Below are positions 22,880 through 35,250 of a stretch of 64,000 bases of DNA, in pieces; position 1 is the stretch's first letter, and each line of letters opens with the position of its first letter. The position numbers and the translations under genes were made by a program. The notes under the pieces were generated by a model. That model saw nothing but the letters and a program-made list of their open reading frames with translations. It was not told the origin of the DNA and made no database searches. Source of the DNA: Rhizophagus clarus (lineage: Eukaryota > Glomeromycota > Glomeromycetes > Glomerales > Glomeraceae); the NCBI GenBank assembly GCA_015698045.1, contig BLAL01000183.1, positions 124,001-188,000 of the forward strand, written 5' to 3'.

Positions 22880-23589
22880 TAGTCATCCCTCTTTACAATA
22901 AATCTTAATATAACAAAGAATACTATATAATGAATTATTAATATTGGATAAACATTAACATATAAAAAAACTCTTAATTAACCAAATTTATTAATTATGG
23001 GCTATATACTGTTATATAAAATAAAGTTATAAAATAGCATATATAAAAATGACTTTTTTTATAACAAATTTTTTTTCCAGAAAATGATGATGATTGATAT
23101 ACTAATAGTCCTAATTATTTATAAAAGGATAATTTTTTTAAATATATAATATATGAAAAGCATAAAATACTTTTATAAAAAATGTTTAACAAATTATTTT
23201 AATAATATTAAAATATTAAATTGTGTTATTAATTTCATTAGTTTTGCATTTATACATCAGAATTAACTATCTGTTTGTATAATACCTATCTACTATCTAT
23301 ATTATATTTAATATTTTTATAAAAATAAAAATAAAAAATTTTTTAAAAAAAATAATAATAATATTTTCTCCAGTTTTTTCTTATTTTAATTTAAAAGTCC
23401 AGTTATATTTTCATTTGCTAATACTATAAAAAAAGAAAAAAAAAATAAATAAATTAATTAAAAAACAGAAAAATACCTTTTCAGTCTTTCTTATCTTAAT
23501 TTCAAAATCTAATTATATTTTTCATCTGGTAATACTATAAATACTATTCAAAATGAATTAGGTAAATCTCAAATTATTTTATATATTTG

Positions 23590-23800
23590 TATATTTCAAA
23601 TATACAAATTCAAAATAATATTTCAAAATAATTATAATATTTTAGAATAATTATAATAATTCAAAATAATTTATATATTTTAAAATAATTTATATATCTT
23701 AAAATAATTTGTATATCCTAAATAATTTATACATTTCAAAATAATTTGTATATTCCAAAATAATTTCAGTTATATATTTTAAAATAATTTATATACAATC
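23590..23800. repeat. AT satellite of 18-20 bp units
   Basis: Repeated TTAAAATAATTTATATATC-like units. The same unit recurs at 28035-28100, 28700-28755 and 28975-29065, so it lies both inside and outside the 5.15-kb element. Confidence 0.75.
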
Positions 23801-24559
23801 ATATATTAATATAATGAAATAAGTATTTGGATTAATTAGATTTTCATTATAAAAATTTGTTAATGTTATAACAAATTATTTGGTATAAAGACAGGGTTAT
23901 ATAACTTGCTGATCTAATCAAACAATCTGTAATATCTGATCTAAAAAAAAAATTTTTTTTTTATAATATTACCAAATGAAAAGTATAACTGAACTTTTGG
24001 AAATTAAGGTAAGAAAAGACTTTTTCTTAAAACAGTTCTTTTAAAGAATTTATTCAAAAATAACTCTATTAGAGGACTCTATTATCAAAACAGCTCTTTT
24101 AAAGAACTCTACTTATTAAACAGCTCTATTAAAAAGACTTTGTTATCAATATATTATTCAAAATCTATATAAGGGTTTACCATGATTACAGGATCCTAAA
24201 GAATACATATATAACTCAGATCCAGACTCAAAAATTTTAATAGAACTTTATATATCTAATTTTTTTAAAAGCTTTATATAAAATTAGCATACAAGTTCAA
24301 ATTTTATTATAAATTATACAATTTCAAATCTAAGTTTATACAAAATTAAGTTCAATTTATTTATTAATTTAAGATTTCACAAAAACTTATTCTTCACATA
24401 TTTATTCGTATCTTATATTACAAAAAAATAAGAAAAGAAATAGTTAATACATTTTTTTAAAGTAAATTACAAAAAAACTCATCCTTTATACACTTATCCA
24501 TATCCTATAAATTTTAAAAAACTGAAACCTACAAAAAAAAATAAAAAAAGAAACAGTTA

Positions 24560-25030
24560 GTATGTTTTTTTAAAATAAATTCTAAAAGAACTTATTTTTC
24601 ATACACAAAAACATTAGTAATGTTTCTTTAATATTAAAAAAAATTCTCTCTTTTCCCTTCTAATTTACATTCTAAAGTCCAGTTCGCTAATAATCTAAAA
24701 AAATAATGGAAGAAACATTAATGACATTTCTTTAATATTAAAAAAAGTTTCACTCCTCTCTTTTCAACTTACATTTCAAGTCCAGTTCGTCCAAGAAGTC
24801 TGATAACCTAAAGAAATAAAGAAAGAAACATTAGTAATGTTTCTTTAATATTAAAAAAAGTTTTTCTCCCCCCTTTCCAACTTACATTATTTCAAGTCCA
24901 ATTTGTTCAAGAAGTTCAGTAACCTAAAGAAATAAAAAAAGAAACATTAGTATCATTTCTTTAACTTTAAAAAAAACCTTTCTTTTCCCTTTCATAACTT
25001 ACATTTTAAGTCTAAAAGTCTAGTAAACTT
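24560..25030 (-). repeat. Tandem array of about 115-bp exon-like units (minus orientation)
   Basis: At least four imperfect copies. Each unit, read on the minus strand, has a pyrimidine run plus TTTAG, then GTTATCAGACTTCTTGGACG-like sequence, then a GTAAGT donor-like hexamer. Clear units span 24773-24807 and 24886-24923 between the splice-like borders. Each spacer carries GAAACATTAGTAATGTTTC-like palindromes. Confidence 0.75.
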
Positions 25031-25911
25031 AAAAAATAAAAACTAAAAACTAAAAAAAAAAATTTGATCTAGAAAATCAAAAAGAAATATAAAATTTTTT
25101 TTTTAAATGGTTTAAAACACTGAAAAGAAAAAAAATTTTGGCTGAAAAAAAATAGATTGATCAGCTGAATATATATATTATATTGCATATCAATAGATTA
25201 TCAAAATTAGTATCAAAAAAAAGATGCCAAAAGTTTTGTATATACAAGCTATATAAAATATATATATATATTTTTTTTTTAAGCTTCAGAGTTTAAAGGT
25301 ATATATGTTATTATATAAAATAAAAATCTGACTTGGTTTAAAAACCAATTGTCATTATACAAATAAATATCTGACTTATCAAAAATTACTAATCGGTTAT
25401 ACAAAATCAAACATATGACTTACCAGAAAATTACATAGTAAATCTATACAAAACTGGACCCCAGTATTATATGTATTCTTCAGGGTCCTTTAATTACCCA
25501 CAATTAAAATTTATAAGAAGGTTTCTTACAGATTAACCCACAACTTATATCTAGAGGGTTTATTACAAATTAACCTATAACTTATATTTATATGAGGGTT
25601 TCTGCTTACCTACAACAATGAAGGTTTACCTTGATTATCTACAACTACGTCTATATTTTGGCCAAAATTCTATAATTTAAAATTTAAAATATTTACATAA
25701 TGGTACAGACATTTAATATTTCAAACATTATTTTACAAATCAAAATTTATTCCTTATTTTTACAACAAATTTTTTATTTAAAACTTTATTCAATATTTTA
25801 TTTTTTTATCAAATACTTTATCTATTTCTTTAATATTTCAAAATATATTCATTTATTTCTTTTTTCTTAGAAATCTTTCATCTCTACTCAATATTATACT
25901 CAGAATTAACC

Positions 25912-26070
25912 TTTAATTATTTGGAAACTAATCCTTAATCATTTGAAAACTAAATCCCTTTAATCATTTAGGAACTAATCCCTTTAATCATTTGAAAACT
26001 AATCCCTTTAATCATTTAGGAACTAATCCTTTTAATTATTTAGGAACTAATCTCTTTAATCATTTTTTAG
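25912..26070. repeat. Tandem repeat, 20-23 bp unit, about seven copies
   Basis: Unit consensus TAATCATTTGGAAACTAATCC (variants with CTTT insertions). An open frame through it just reflects the periodicity. Confidence 0.8.
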
Positions 26071-28101
26071 TTATAATTACTTATTTTCAAAGGTTATCAT
26101 TTACATTTTCAAAATTTCTATTAAATTTTCTGACAATCTGTTATATTTACATATTACATATGCTTGTTGCTTAGTAATAATTATAAGAAGATAAATTGTC
26201 AATTTTCAGAATATAAAATCAAATGTCACATCAAGAGTCCATAAGAACCTAAATACTTACGTTGCTACCTCTTGATGTAAGCATAAAAAGAACTTTCAGT
26301 TACTATACTTGGTTTATTAGTACTTAATAAAAAGATTAATAACAAATATAAATGAAACAAAATATAATAAAAATTTAGTAACAAATATATGAAACATTAA
26401 CAAGAAACAAAAATTATACTTAATAATATTAAAAATTATCTCTATTTATTAAAAGTTTATTAGTAAAAATAATTAATTCATTATTATACTTCTGAACTTA
26501 ATCATTTTCCATTCTTAAATTAATTCTAAGTTTATTATTATTTAATAAAAAATTAACTAATAAATTTTATTTCTGCATAATTTTCACTATTACTTTTATA
26601 TTATATAAAACCAGTTTGTTCCTTAAACTAAGCTGAAAAACCCCTTTTTTTATATTTAATTTGATTTCTATTTCTTAAAATTTCTTGATTTCTGCATTTC
26701 CTTTATAATGTAATTTCTTTCTGTTTTACAAAATCGTTAATAATGAATTATTAATAGTAAATAATTCAATGGTAAATGATAAACTGTAACATTTGGTATT
26801 GCTTGGCATTACATCATTCTATAATTTACAAAATATTTCTACCAAGTTCTTTTTTCCTGTTTTCCAAATATGGTCATTTATTCTCCTTTATTCCTTTCTT
26901 CCAACTATCACTATAAAAAACTATTTCTAGTACTATCTTTTTCTATTTTAAAAGTAAGTAAAATAAAAATAAAATCTAAACTAAAAATAAACTAAACTAA
27001 TCTAAAAATAAACTAAAAGTAATTTTCAATATCTTTTCTAACTAAAATGCCAATATGTATCATATCATATATTTAGTTTTTATTTTTCTATTGGGTAATA
27101 ATTTATTTATCCTTTGAGTAATAATTTATCCTACTGTTCTAAATTCCTTTTTATATTACTGCATATCGTATTTTTGTCATTATAACACCACTCAGTTAGG
27201 GTAATGGCTTCTTGTAATGGCATACTCCGTAGGGATTACTATGAAGGAAAATAATCTGTATTATTAATGAATTGTACTCTCACTATGGCAGTATTGTACA
27301 TTTTTGATGTTTGTGGCTTTTTTTAGCTGTCCCAGACATGTCTACGCATTGTTTGTACTCTTTTATAACTTGAAAAACTTTATAAAAATTATATGTATTT
27401 ATGTATAATAGATATTAAAATACTTTTGCTGAGTAACGAAATAGGTTATTATAATAAAATTTTGAGGGATTATCATTTCTTTTTTGTATAATCTGTTCCA
27501 GACATTGCCTTGTGACAATACTACACTATGGCATATGGTAATATCAGCCATTAATTGAAATTCATGGGTTACATCTGACTTTAATCAGGTGGATTTATTT
27601 TAATAGGTCTTTTCTGTTAAATTAGCTTTTTTGCATCATATATTTTCACACTTTATTTTTTTATTATTTAATAAAGCCAAACATAACTTTTGAATCAAAA
27701 AAAAAAATAAAATAAAATAAATATCATTTATAATTCATATATTATGTATTTAAAAAAAAAATTATCCTTTTATTAAATGATTATAAAACCATTGATATAT
27801 TAGTCATCTTTATTTTACTGAAAAAATTTGTTATAAAAAAATTTGTTATAAAAAGGATCATTTTTATATATATTATTATATAATTTTATTTCGTATAATG
27901 GTATATAGCCTATAATTAATAAAATTTATTTAAACAAGAATTTTTTCATATGTTAATAATTGTTTCATATTAATAATTCATTATATAGTATTTTTTGTTA
28001 TATTGAGATTCATTATAAAAAGAATAACTGTATTTTAAAATAATTTATATATCTTAAAAAAATTTATATATCTTAAAATAATTGCATATTTTAAAATAAT
28101 T

Positions 28102-28702
28102 GGGTTTAGTTCATTTCACTGATAATCCTCTCATTAACAGTCATTTCACTAACAAATATTTTACTAACAGAGTCATTTCACTAACAAACATATCACTAAT
28201 AATCATTTCATCAATAAATATTTTACCAACAGTCATTTTTGAAATACTAAATTTTTTTTATAAATTCATATTTTCTATAATCAAATAATAATATTAACGT
28301 ATTTATATATAATTTCTATTTTATCTTTAACCATGATAAAATCATGAACATTATTTTAGGTTATTATAAATAGAAGGAATAACTTTATATTTTTTTTTAA
28401 AAAAAGAAAATTTTGATAAAAATAAAAAAAAATATTGTTTTAGTTGATAAAAATAAAAAGTTTTGAAGATATGTATACAATATTATTTGAAAATAATTGT
28501 ATATATATAATAAAAAAATTTTGTGGCTATGCATTAAAATAATAATAAAATTTTTTTTATTTATTTAAAAAAAATTTTTTATAAATGTTAGTAAGATGAT
28601 CTATCAGTGAAATGATCCTATCGGCAAAATGTTTGTTGGTGAAATATTTATTAGTGAAATGATTGTTGAATAAGATGATTGTTGGCAAATTAAACATGAT
28701 CC
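28102..28702. mobile_element. MITE of 601 bp with repetitive TIRs
   Basis: The left 130 bp is made of repeated TCATTTCACTAACAAAYAT motifs. The right 105 bp carries the same motifs inverted (AGTGAAATGATTGTT and relatives). The element is bracketed by AAAATAATT on both sides (28093-28101 and 28703-28711), a possible 9-bp target-site duplication. The surrounding AT satellite contains the same string, so that duplication could be coincidental. No coding capacity. Confidence 0.65.
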
Positions 28703-29289
28703 AAAATAATTTATATATATTTTAAAATAATTTGTATAATTTATATATTTTAAAATAAGAGTAAATTTATATATCATCTCTACGATATATTGTCTCTAGG
28801 CAAAATTATGTAATGCCAGCTAAAATTAAAATATGTGATATTTAACATGATGTGAAAAATAGATTTTTACAACAAAAAAATTCATTCTTGAAATATATAT
28901 GAAAAAATGAAAAAAGTAAGAGTATAATACAAGTGACAAAATGAAAATAATAATATCGCAAAGACAATATATAAATTATCTCTTAAAATAATTTGTATAA
29001 TTTATATATCTTAAAATAATTTATATATCTTAAAATAATTTATATATCTTAAAATAATTTTAAAAAAAATATAATTTTATAAAAAAAAAATTATATAATA
29101 TTTATTAAATATTATATTTTTTTTTTTGGTATTAAAAATATATTAAATATTATATAAAATTAATATAATTAATTTACTTTAATAAAATAAATTAATTACC
29201 AATCTGACTCTAAAAAAACTCTTTCCTGTTGCACTTCAAATTATATAAAAATTTTTTTATGAAAATTTATTTTTCAAAAAAAAAAAGTT

Positions 29290-30260
29290 TTTATAAAATT
29301 TTACTACAATGAAGATAGACAAACAAATTTTTAACACTTTTTATATTTCTAAAAACACTGAAGATAATAATAGTGATATCAAGATAATAATATTTTCACA
29401 CTAATCTTCTTCTTTAAAAAAAAAGAAAATAAAAAGAAGAATAAATCCAAGAATAAAAACGATAAACAACCAGTACACAGCTCATCAGATACTGATGAAA
29501 AAGTGATAGCATTTTTTAATAAAAAAGGTTTTACAGGTAAAATGCTAACCAATCGGGTATTTATCTGATTAGTAACTTTTTTTGATCAGTCATCTGATTT
29601 GTTCAATAATTAGAAATTTGTTTATATTTCAATCAGGTATCAATCAGGTTATTATCCGATTAATAACTATTTTATAATTTAAATTTACTGATTGCTCACT
29701 TTTAAAACAAATATTAAAATTAAGTATCAATCAATAATTATCCAATTACTAACTATATTTTATTAAATAAAAGTTATTAAATTTGCGATTGACTTAAATA
29801 CATTCAACCTAAATTAGGACAAATAGTTATATATTTTATACTAATTGAGGCCGAATAGTTTACTATTTTTTAAGTTACATATTTTATCTCAATTCACTAT
29901 AGTTAATAATTGGTCTTTTTGGCAAAAATTAAAAATCAGTCTTAATTTTGAATCACGTAATATAATCTTAATAATCGATCAAACTTTTTTTTGACTTTTT
30001 TAAACTATTCATACTTTCTTCCCTTTTCTTTTTATTCACTTTGTATCTTTACTTCTCTTTATCCCCTTATCCATCTTTTGACTTTCACCCTCCCACTTTC
30101 CTTTTATCGCTCTTTTCTTTCTCCTTTCTCTTTTATTTATAGGAAACCAGTCAGAATTAATCCAGATATACAGGCATATTTTCATAATTTGAAAACTTTA
30201 AAAAAACATAAAAAAATTTTTTTTTCTTTTTTAGTAGAAAAACAGTTTCAAAGTTAGATA
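29290..30260 (+). pseudogene. Possible gene or transposon relic
   Basis: Open patches with plausible splice borders: about 29436-29535 (reads HSSSDTDEKVIAFFNKKGFT) and 30144-30200 after TTTATAG (reads RKPVRINPDIQAYFHNLKT). A pyrimidine run precedes the second. No start, stop or continuous frame could be joined, and I do not recognise the family. Confidence 0.25.
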
Positions 30261-31013
30261 CACAAAATCCCAATAGGTAAAGTTTCGATATTGAAACTTC
30301 TGACTTTAATTTATTATTTAAAAAATGGCATCATATTACCATTTTTTTCTTTTTTTGTAGGTTATCATACTCCATTATCCTCTATTAACTAAGGTTGCCT
30401 ACTAAAACTAAAAAGAAAATTCTGAAAGGTTTCAGCCAATCAAATCTATTCTGAAACTAAAGCTGAAACTATTCTTAATTTTGGCCAAAATTAAAAATCA
30501 GCCAAAATTATGGCATTAAATCACATGACATTACACAAATTTCCAAAAAGAAAATTTTGATTCCCAGTAAAATTGCGGTGTTTTTTTTAACAAATTAAAC
30601 TAATTTATTTTTTTCTTTTTTATAATGTTGCTAGACAAAAAATATGATCGCGCTTTTAGAATTAAGGTAAAGGAAGGTCAGGAAAAGAGTTCATAATTTT
30701 TAATAAATTAATAACTAATTTATTTTTTTCTTTTTATAGAGTTGTCAGGTGAAATTTTTTTTCTAAAAAAAATATAAAAAAAATGTGAAAATAATAAACC
30801 TGCTTCTACTTCCACTTCCATTACTATACTTATAAACAAGTATCTCTATCTCATGTTAGTGTACTAAATAAAAAAAATAATATAGCAGAACTTATTAATT
30901 TTGGGGCTTGATAAATATAACTTGAAAATTGTTTGCAGTGCTAAGGAGTATAAGGAAAAAAGAAAGAATATCATGACTGGATTTTTGAATTAGATCAAAA
31001 GAGACCAAAGAAG

Positions 31014-31225
31014 GGTTTTTAAGAATTCACATGGAAAGGGTTTATATGGGATTCTTTAATAGAAATTTTTTTTTTAAGAAATTTTCTAAGAGTTCGTATG
31101 GAAAGAGTTTGTATAGGATATTTTATCAGAGATTTCTTTTTTGAGATTTTCTAAGATTCGTATAGGAAATAGAGATTTTTTTTTTTGAGATTTTCTAAGA
31201 GTTTGTATGAAATATTTTTAATAGA
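31014..31225. repeat. Imperfect tandem repeat, about 45-75 bp unit
   Basis: Four degenerate copies built on TTTTCTAAGAGTTCGTATGG plus GAGATTTTTTTT. No coding capacity. Confidence 0.65.
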
Positions 31226-31731
31226 GTTTTTTTAGAATTCATAATATTAAATAAAAAACAATGTACTTTTTATTATATTTATATTAAATAAATTAATAAA
31301 TATTATTAAAAAAAATTGGGTTTCCAAAAGTCTAAAGTAAAATTTAATACAAATTTAAAAGGTCAATACATATATAAGAGATGAAAAGGGTCAGAAAAAT
31401 TACTATGATACCAGAAGTTTATACTCAACAATATTCGGAAATTGTTTCAAATTTTTTATCTGTCATGTGAGTGACGAATAGCCAATAGGAATTTGTGATT
31501 TTATAAGAAAAATAAGACAATCAAATACGAGCATAGATATAGAAGAAAATTTTTTTTTAAAAAAAAAGAAATTCAACTTTGGAAATAGAAAAATAAAGAA
31601 TTAAATTAAAATTTTTAGGTTGATTTCAATAAGTATTGAGTTTAGAAACATTATAACAATTGACCAATAAAATTGCATTCACATGATTTGTTTTTATTTC
31701 AAAAATAGGCTGATCATATAAAAATCACCTA

Positions 31732-32199
31732 TAGTCAGACCTCCATACAATCACATTCTATATAGTCACACCTCTATATAAGAACCCAATTTTGTAAAAC
31801 TGACTTTTACTTAGTTAATTTACCTCTTTATAATCACAATTCGGTTATAATCACTATCACTATATGATCTGTAACATACATATTATTTTTACTAGTAATT
31901 AAACCTCTTTATAGTCACTATAATTTCAATCAGATCAAAATTTCAGCTAGAATTATAAACAAATTTCCTTTTTTAAAATGTAGATTATAAGAAATTTTCA
32001 AAATTGTTCATGGTTATCATCCAAAAATATGCAATTTATATGATTTAATTTATAATTCAGGCCAAAATTAAGATAATTTTAATAATTTTTATTTCTGATT
32101 TCTGATAAAAAAAATTATATATTATATATACTATCATACCTTTATATAATCACCAGTTAAGGGTGTAACTAACTTGGTGATTATAAGAAGGGTTGACTG
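31732..32199. mobile_element. 468-bp Tc1/mariner-like MITE
   Basis: Left end TAGTCAGACCTCCATACAAT pairs with the right end read inverted (CAGTCAACCCTTCTTATAAT). Both ends abut TA (31730-31731 and 32200-32201). The termini contain internal repeats of the TAGTCACACCTCTATATAA type. The right terminus itself folds on AATCACCA/TGGTGATT arms. Non-coding. Confidence 0.7.
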
Positions 32200-32897
32200 T
32201 AATTTTAAACACTTATAACTTTTTATATAGATGTTTTTTTTGAAAAACTGACCAGTAATTTAATAGTACTTGTCTTGAAGAATAAAGTTACCAGTTTATT
32301 TTCTTTAAAACTTTATTTTTTTAAAGTGCTGAAAAATTTATAAGCACCCTAATTTTATTGTCGAGTATAGACTTCTGGCACCATAATAAATTTGAAATTT
32401 CTTCAGAATTATAATAATAGTTTTCTATTTATCTATTATTAACCAATTAAAATTCAGTCTAATTTTATACATGTGACCTGTATATAAATTACCAAACGTG
32501 ACTTTATTTATTTTTTAAAAAATATATACTTTCTTTCTTTTCTGTTTTCTTCTTACTCTTTTTACATTTTACAGGTATATTAATTATTGTACTTTTGTCA
32601 TTAAATTTATTGTACTAACTATATTTTATTTTATAATATTAATTTTACCTCTTTTTAATATTACTAATGTAACATTGTATTTCTTTTTTTTTATATTACT
32701 AATATTATTATTTTTTTTTTTATATTTAACTAACATAATCACATTTTTTTTTTTTATAAATTTTATCAAACTCTTCATAATACTAACTTTTTGTATTTGT
32801 GTATTTTACTATAACGATAAAATTAAAATTAACTCATTTAATGGAATTGATTAACAAAAATAGTTTTGATGTTTTTGAAAAGGCTTTATTTATGTTA

Positions 32898-33140
32898 AGC
32901 AGTGTTGGTATTTGGTTACGACCAAGACTTTTTTGGCCATTTTAGCCATAGCCAAATGGTCAAATGATCAATAGCCAACTCTGGTCAAATGAAAAATAGC
33001 CAAATAACTTACTATATGAGTATTAGTACTTTATTGGCATTTGACTGTGACCAAAACTTTTTTAGCTGTTTTGATCATGACCAAATGGCCAAATGTGTAA
33101 CTGCCAACTCCAGCCAAATGTCCAACATGCCAACACTGCT
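32898..33140. mobile_element. 243-bp palindromic MITE with AGCAGTGTTGG termini
   Basis: AGCAGTGTTGG at 32898 mirrors CCAACACTGCT ending at 33140. The interior is also largely palindromic, with repeated GGCCAAATG/CATTTGGCC motifs. GTTA flanks both sides (32894-32897 and 33141-33144) and is a candidate target-site duplication. Confidence 0.75.
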
Positions 33141-33777
33141 GTTAGATATAGATTTTTAAAATTTTTTCTTACCTTTACTTTTAAGCGTTAATATATCAGA
33201 TATTGTATGAAAGTTCTTTATATTTGATTGGTACTGATCAGGTAATAAATTATTCAAATCCATTTTTTGTATAGTAGCCAAATTAGAGATAACTGACGTG
33301 TTATTTATACACCTTGTTTTTATTAGTTCTGGTTTACTGGAATATAAAAATCTCACTAAAGCGAAAGCTGAAACAAGATAAGAAGATAACAGCATAACTA
33401 ATTTATTACTGAGTTTTTATTATTTAACTTGTTGTATAACTGATATCAGTATTGATGTTTTTCAAAAAATTCTTTTTAAGTGGTCTTTTTTCACTCTGCT
33501 ATCCCTATTTTGTTTAAAATAATATATTATATATGGGATTGATATCTGAGGAATAATGAAAGTTGTTAAAGAAAAATCTTATAAAGCATATTGCAAACTC
33601 ATTATATGTATTATATGTATATGTTTCTTGTATAGAAGCTATAACTAGATTGTGTTAGTTTCAGAAAATACGTTAAAAAAGTAAAAATAAAAAATATTTT
33701 TTTGCAAAAATTTTGGTTTAATATATTAACAAAAAAAGTTATTGTTGATGATTAAATTGTAAGATTTGAGTTATTTA

Positions 33778-35250
33778 TAAAGTTGCCTGCCAAAACTAAG
33801 AAGTTTTGACATGTTGAAATTGTTGAAACTATTTTGACATTTTAACATTGACTTTCTGATTTGTTAAAATGCCAAAATAATTTTGATATGCCAAAACTAT
33901 TTTGATGTTTTAGTATAATATATCATATAATATACTTATAGTTTCAGTATTCACTAATCTGCGGTTTGCAGATTTCTGATCAGTTTTGATATCAATCATA
34001 TGAACTAATTTACAGATCATAGATAATCTTTTTTTTTAAAAAAAAAAATTTATTTTTATTTTTTTTTCTTTAGGTTGCTAGACTTCTTGAACGAACCTGA
34101 ACTTGAAATATTCGCAAGTAAGTTAGTGGGGAATAGGAGAGGATTTTTTTTTAATATATTGAAGAAACATACTAACATTTCTTCTACATATTTCTTTTTT
34201 TTTTCTTTAAGTTGCCAAACTTTTTGAACAAACCTAAACTTGAAATATACACAAGTAAGTTAGTATGGAGTAGAAGGAAATTTTTTTTTAATATATTGAA
34301 GAAACATATTAACATTTTTTCTATTTCTTTTTTTTTTCTTTAGGTTACTGGACTTCTTAAACAAACTCAGACTTAAAATGTATGCAAGTTAATGGGAAGA
34401 GATTTTTTTTTTAATATACTGAAGAAACATACTAATGTTTCTTCTATTTTTTTTTTTTTTCTTTAGGTTGCTAGACTTCTTGAATGAACCTAAACTTGAA
34501 ATATACACAAGTTAGTGGGAAATAAAAGGATATTTTTTTTTTAATATATTGAAAAAATATACTAATATTTTTTTTATTTTTTTTCTTTTTCTTTAAGTTG
34601 CCAAACTTTTTGAATAAACCCAGAATTAAAATGTATATAAGTAAATTTAGCAGAAAGTAGAAAGAATTTTTTTAATATATTAAAAAAACATACTAACTGA
34701 ATGTTTCTTTTTTATTTTTTTAGGTTGTCAGACTTTTAGATGAACCTAGTCAATAAAATTTTTTTATTACAAACAGTAATATAAAAACTTTTTTTAAATG
34801 TAATAATTTATTATTTAATTCAGAAGTCAATTTCAATTATAACAATAAAATAAAGTATTGCAATAAATTTTAGTTTTTTATATGTTTAATTTTAAATTTT
34901 TTTTTATTAACTTTTTAATATACATGCTATATAACCAGAACGTTATAAATTACAATTAATCTATCAAACTTGTATCAAATTTGTATCAAACTTGTATCAA
35001 TATTTATATAAACTTTATTAATTAGAATCATTTAATTTTGAATCAATTGTGACTAAAATCTTAATATTTTATATATCATGAGAGTAATGTTTTAATTTTG
35101 GCAATTTCGACATGCTGAAACTATTTTGGTAATTTCATACAGTTTTGGCAATTTTGACATGTTAAAATTATTCCAGCATTTTGGTATTTTGACATATTTT
35201 TAGTTTTGACATTTTGATATTGACTTATTGAGTTTTGACAAGTAACTTTA
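33778..35250. mobile_element. TIR element of about 1.47 kb carrying an internal tandem array
   Basis: Left end TAAAGTTGCCTGCCAAAACT matches the inverted right end TAAAGTTACTTGTCAAAACT. Each terminus runs on for over 150 bp of repeated AAAATGCCAAAA/TTTTGGCATTTT motifs. The centre holds the splice-like tandem array. A related left end occurs alone near 30393 (GGTTGCCTACTAAAAC). No clear target-site duplication, no transposase. Confidence 0.65.
34060..34745 (+). repeat. Tandem array of six exon-like units, about 130-bp period
   Basis: Six units begin after CTTTAG/CTTTAAG at 34074, 34212, 34344, 34467, 34598 and 34724 (spacing 138, 132, 123, 131, 126). The first five contain a 43-44-nt segment like GTTGCTAGACTTCTTGAACG, ended by a GTAAGT- or GTTAGT-like hexamer. 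The spacers end in long poly-pyrimidine runs. The unit is the same family as the array at 24560-25030, in the opposite orientation. Confidence 0.8.

Larger units (their letters stand above)
22880..28030. mobile_element. 5.15-kb non-autonomous element with long TIRs and TA target site
   Basis: The left end (22880-23150) aligns, with scattered mismatches, to the reverse complement of 27760-28030. Shared landmarks include AATATAACAAA, ACTATATAATGAATTATTAA and TTATAACAAATTTTTT. Ends are TAGTCATCC on the left and (inverted) CAGTTATTC on the right, each flanked by TA (22878-22879 and 28031-28032), as expected for the Tc1/mariner superfamily. The interior has no transposase frame. It is filled with tandem arrays: AT satellites, repeats of about 40, 120 and 21 bp. 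It may be a composite or an amplified MITE derivative mobilised in trans. Confidence 0.75.

Noticed and set aside
25992..26174. Open frame with NPFNHLGT repeats
   Set aside because: Produced by the 20-23-bp tandem repeat; no splice or start support.
33156..33395. 79-codon minus-strand frame next to the AGCAGTGTTGG MITE
   Set aside because: AT-driven composition, no homologue recognised, no neighbouring exons.
24560..34745. CRISPR-like reading of the regular tandem arrays
   Set aside because: Units are diverged along their whole length with no conserved-repeat/unique-spacer structure, and the host is eukaryotic.
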